Of a stretch of DNA of 64,000 nucleotides, positions 63,178-64,000 are shown piece by piece. The stretch is from contig CAMAXE010000009.1 of assembly GCA_945862145.1 (NCBI GenBank), forward strand, positions 62,001 through 126,000, read 5' to 3'. Every line of letters starts with the position of its first letter. Position 1 is the first letter of the stretch. The notes under the pieces were generated by a model that was not told where the DNA came from, did not search any database, and worked only from the letters and a program-made list of their open reading frames with translations. A program made the position numbers and the translations under genes. Origin of the DNA: Klebsiella pneumoniae (lineage in GTDB: Bacteria; Pseudomonadota; Gammaproteobacteria; Pseudomonadales; UBA5518).

Positions 63178-64000
63178 ATGGGCAAGATACTCGACGGCAA
63201 AATCGCACTGGTCACCGGTGCGAGCCGCGGCATTGGCCGCGCGTTGGCGCAACGCTTGGCCGCCGAGGGCGCCACGGTGGTGGTGAGTGCACGCAGCCTG
63301 GATACCGCAGGTCAGTACGCGGGCACGCTGCGCGAGACGGTCGCGTTGATCGAAGCGGCAGGCGGGCGGGCGATGCCGCTGGTGGCGGACATCGAGAACG
63401 ACGCAGATGTGGAATCGCTGGTGCCCCGCGCGGTGGCGCTTGCCGGTGGCCTGGATATCCTGGTGCACAGCGGCGGCAAGGCCGAGTACGCGCCGGTGGC
63501 AAGCATGCCACTCGACATGTTCGACCACACCATCGGGCACTACCTGCGCACGCCCTTCCGGCTGATACAGGCCGCCGTGCCGGAAATGAAAAAACGCGGT
63601 GCGGGCTGGATCGTGGTGCTGGGTTCGGTCACGGCGCAGCCCCCCGGCAGGCCCTATGACGACTGGGCCATCCACGGCGGCGCCACTGTGTATGCGGCTA
63701 CCAAGGCCGCGGTGCATCGCATGACGCAAGGTCTTGCCGCCGAACTCCTGCCGCACAACATCGCCGTCAACATGCTGGCGCCCAGCACCGCCATCCGCAC
63801 GCCGGGTGCGAGTGACCTGATCCCCGAGCAATACCCGACGGAGCGCATCGAATACATCGTCGAGACGGGGCTCGCGCTCTGCCACCTGCCGGCGAGCGAG
63901 CGCACGGGTCTGTGTGCCTACAGCCTGCATTTCCCGCTTGCGCACGGACTCCCTGTGCACACCCTCGATGGCCGCGAGCGCATCGAGGACCCCGTCATCC
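63178..64000 (+). CDS. Short-chain dehydrogenase/reductase, runs off window
   Basis: The SDR start ILDGKIALVTGASRGIGRAL (about residues 4-23) and the active-site block GATVYAATKAAVHRM (Tyr-x3-Lys) are visible, with 274 residues before the window edge. SDRs are normally about 250 residues, so this one has a C-terminal extension. The ATG at 63178 follows the Dabb-like gene by 47 bp. Confidence 0.88.
   Translation, partial: MGKILDGKIALVTGASRGIGRALAQRLAAEGATVVVSARSLDTAGQYAGTLRETVALIEAAGGRAMPLVADIENDADVESLVPRAVALAGGLDILVHSGGKAEYAPVASMPLDMFDHTIGHYLRTPFRLIQAAVPEMKKRGAGWIVVLGSVTAQPPGRPYDDWAIHGGATVYAATKAAVHRMTQGLAAELLPHNIAVNMLAPSTAIRTPGASDLIPEQYPTERIEYIVETGLALCHLPASERTGLCAYSLHFPLAHGLPVHTLDGRERIEDPVI

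Overview
The window is a GC-rich chromosomal segment, most likely from a gammaproteobacterium. The evidence is a Pseudomonas-type histidine-utilisation locus (HutF plus HutG, with a HutC repressor), REP-like palindromes around REP-type cores, and a periplasmic spermidine-dehydrogenase-like enzyme. The genus cannot be fixed from sequence alone. No rRNA, tRNA or CRISPR array was recognised.

Layout. (1) 1-6.6 kb holds a complete divergent hut regulon except that hutH runs off the left edge: hutU-hutH on the minus strand, hutC-hutI-hutG-hutF on the plus strand, with a palindromic operator candidate between them. (2) 6.8-10.4 kb encodes a secreted YtcJ-type amidohydrolase and an unrecognised secreted three-repeat protein. 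(3) 10.6-21.8 kb is a scrap-yard island: two near-identical GFA-family genes, a third GFA scrap fused to an SDR start, remnants of IS91 and several IS3-type elements, a HigBA module, a DUF4160/DUF2442 pair, a PAS protein, and truncated genes. (4) 28.9-21.7 kb (minus strand) is a tight five-gene operon: permease, Fe-alcohol dehydrogenase, choline-kinase-like kinase, dimethylglycine/sarcosine-dehydrogenase-like enzyme and a membrane hydroxylase. It looks like catabolism of an N-methylated amine or amino alcohol. (5) 28.9-29.5 kb is packed with repeats, including a highly structured element that recurs at 57.7 kb with compensatory base changes. (6) 29.5-31.8 kb holds a secreted glutamine-amidotransferase-like protein and an arylamine N-acetyltransferase.

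(7) 32.1-40.2 kb (plus strand) is a compact seven-gene cluster: Lys/Pro/Ala-rich protein, DUF4097-like beta-solenoid protein, membrane-anchored urea/amide-type binding protein, HflK-like and HflC-like SPFH proteins, TauE/SafE permease and EcsC protein. I could not match this combination to any system I know, and it is the main candidate for an undescribed membrane system. (8) 40.3-44.2 kb (minus strand) holds a TPR protein with a cyclase-type N-terminus but no cyclase, a nucleoside hydrolase remnant and a SpdH-like flavoenzyme.

(9) 44.5-64 kb is a redox-rich catabolic neighbourhood: POT and MFS transporters, a second Fe-alcohol dehydrogenase, an LLM flavin oxidoreductase, four SDRs (one close to 3-alpha-hydroxysteroid dehydrogenase), PhzF, PHP and SGNH enzymes, a B12-type acyl-CoA mutase with unusual active-site residues, a TetR regulator, a Phytanoyl-CoA-dioxygenase-like protein and a VOC protein. 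A hydrophobic, lipid- or steroid-like substrate is plausible but unproven.
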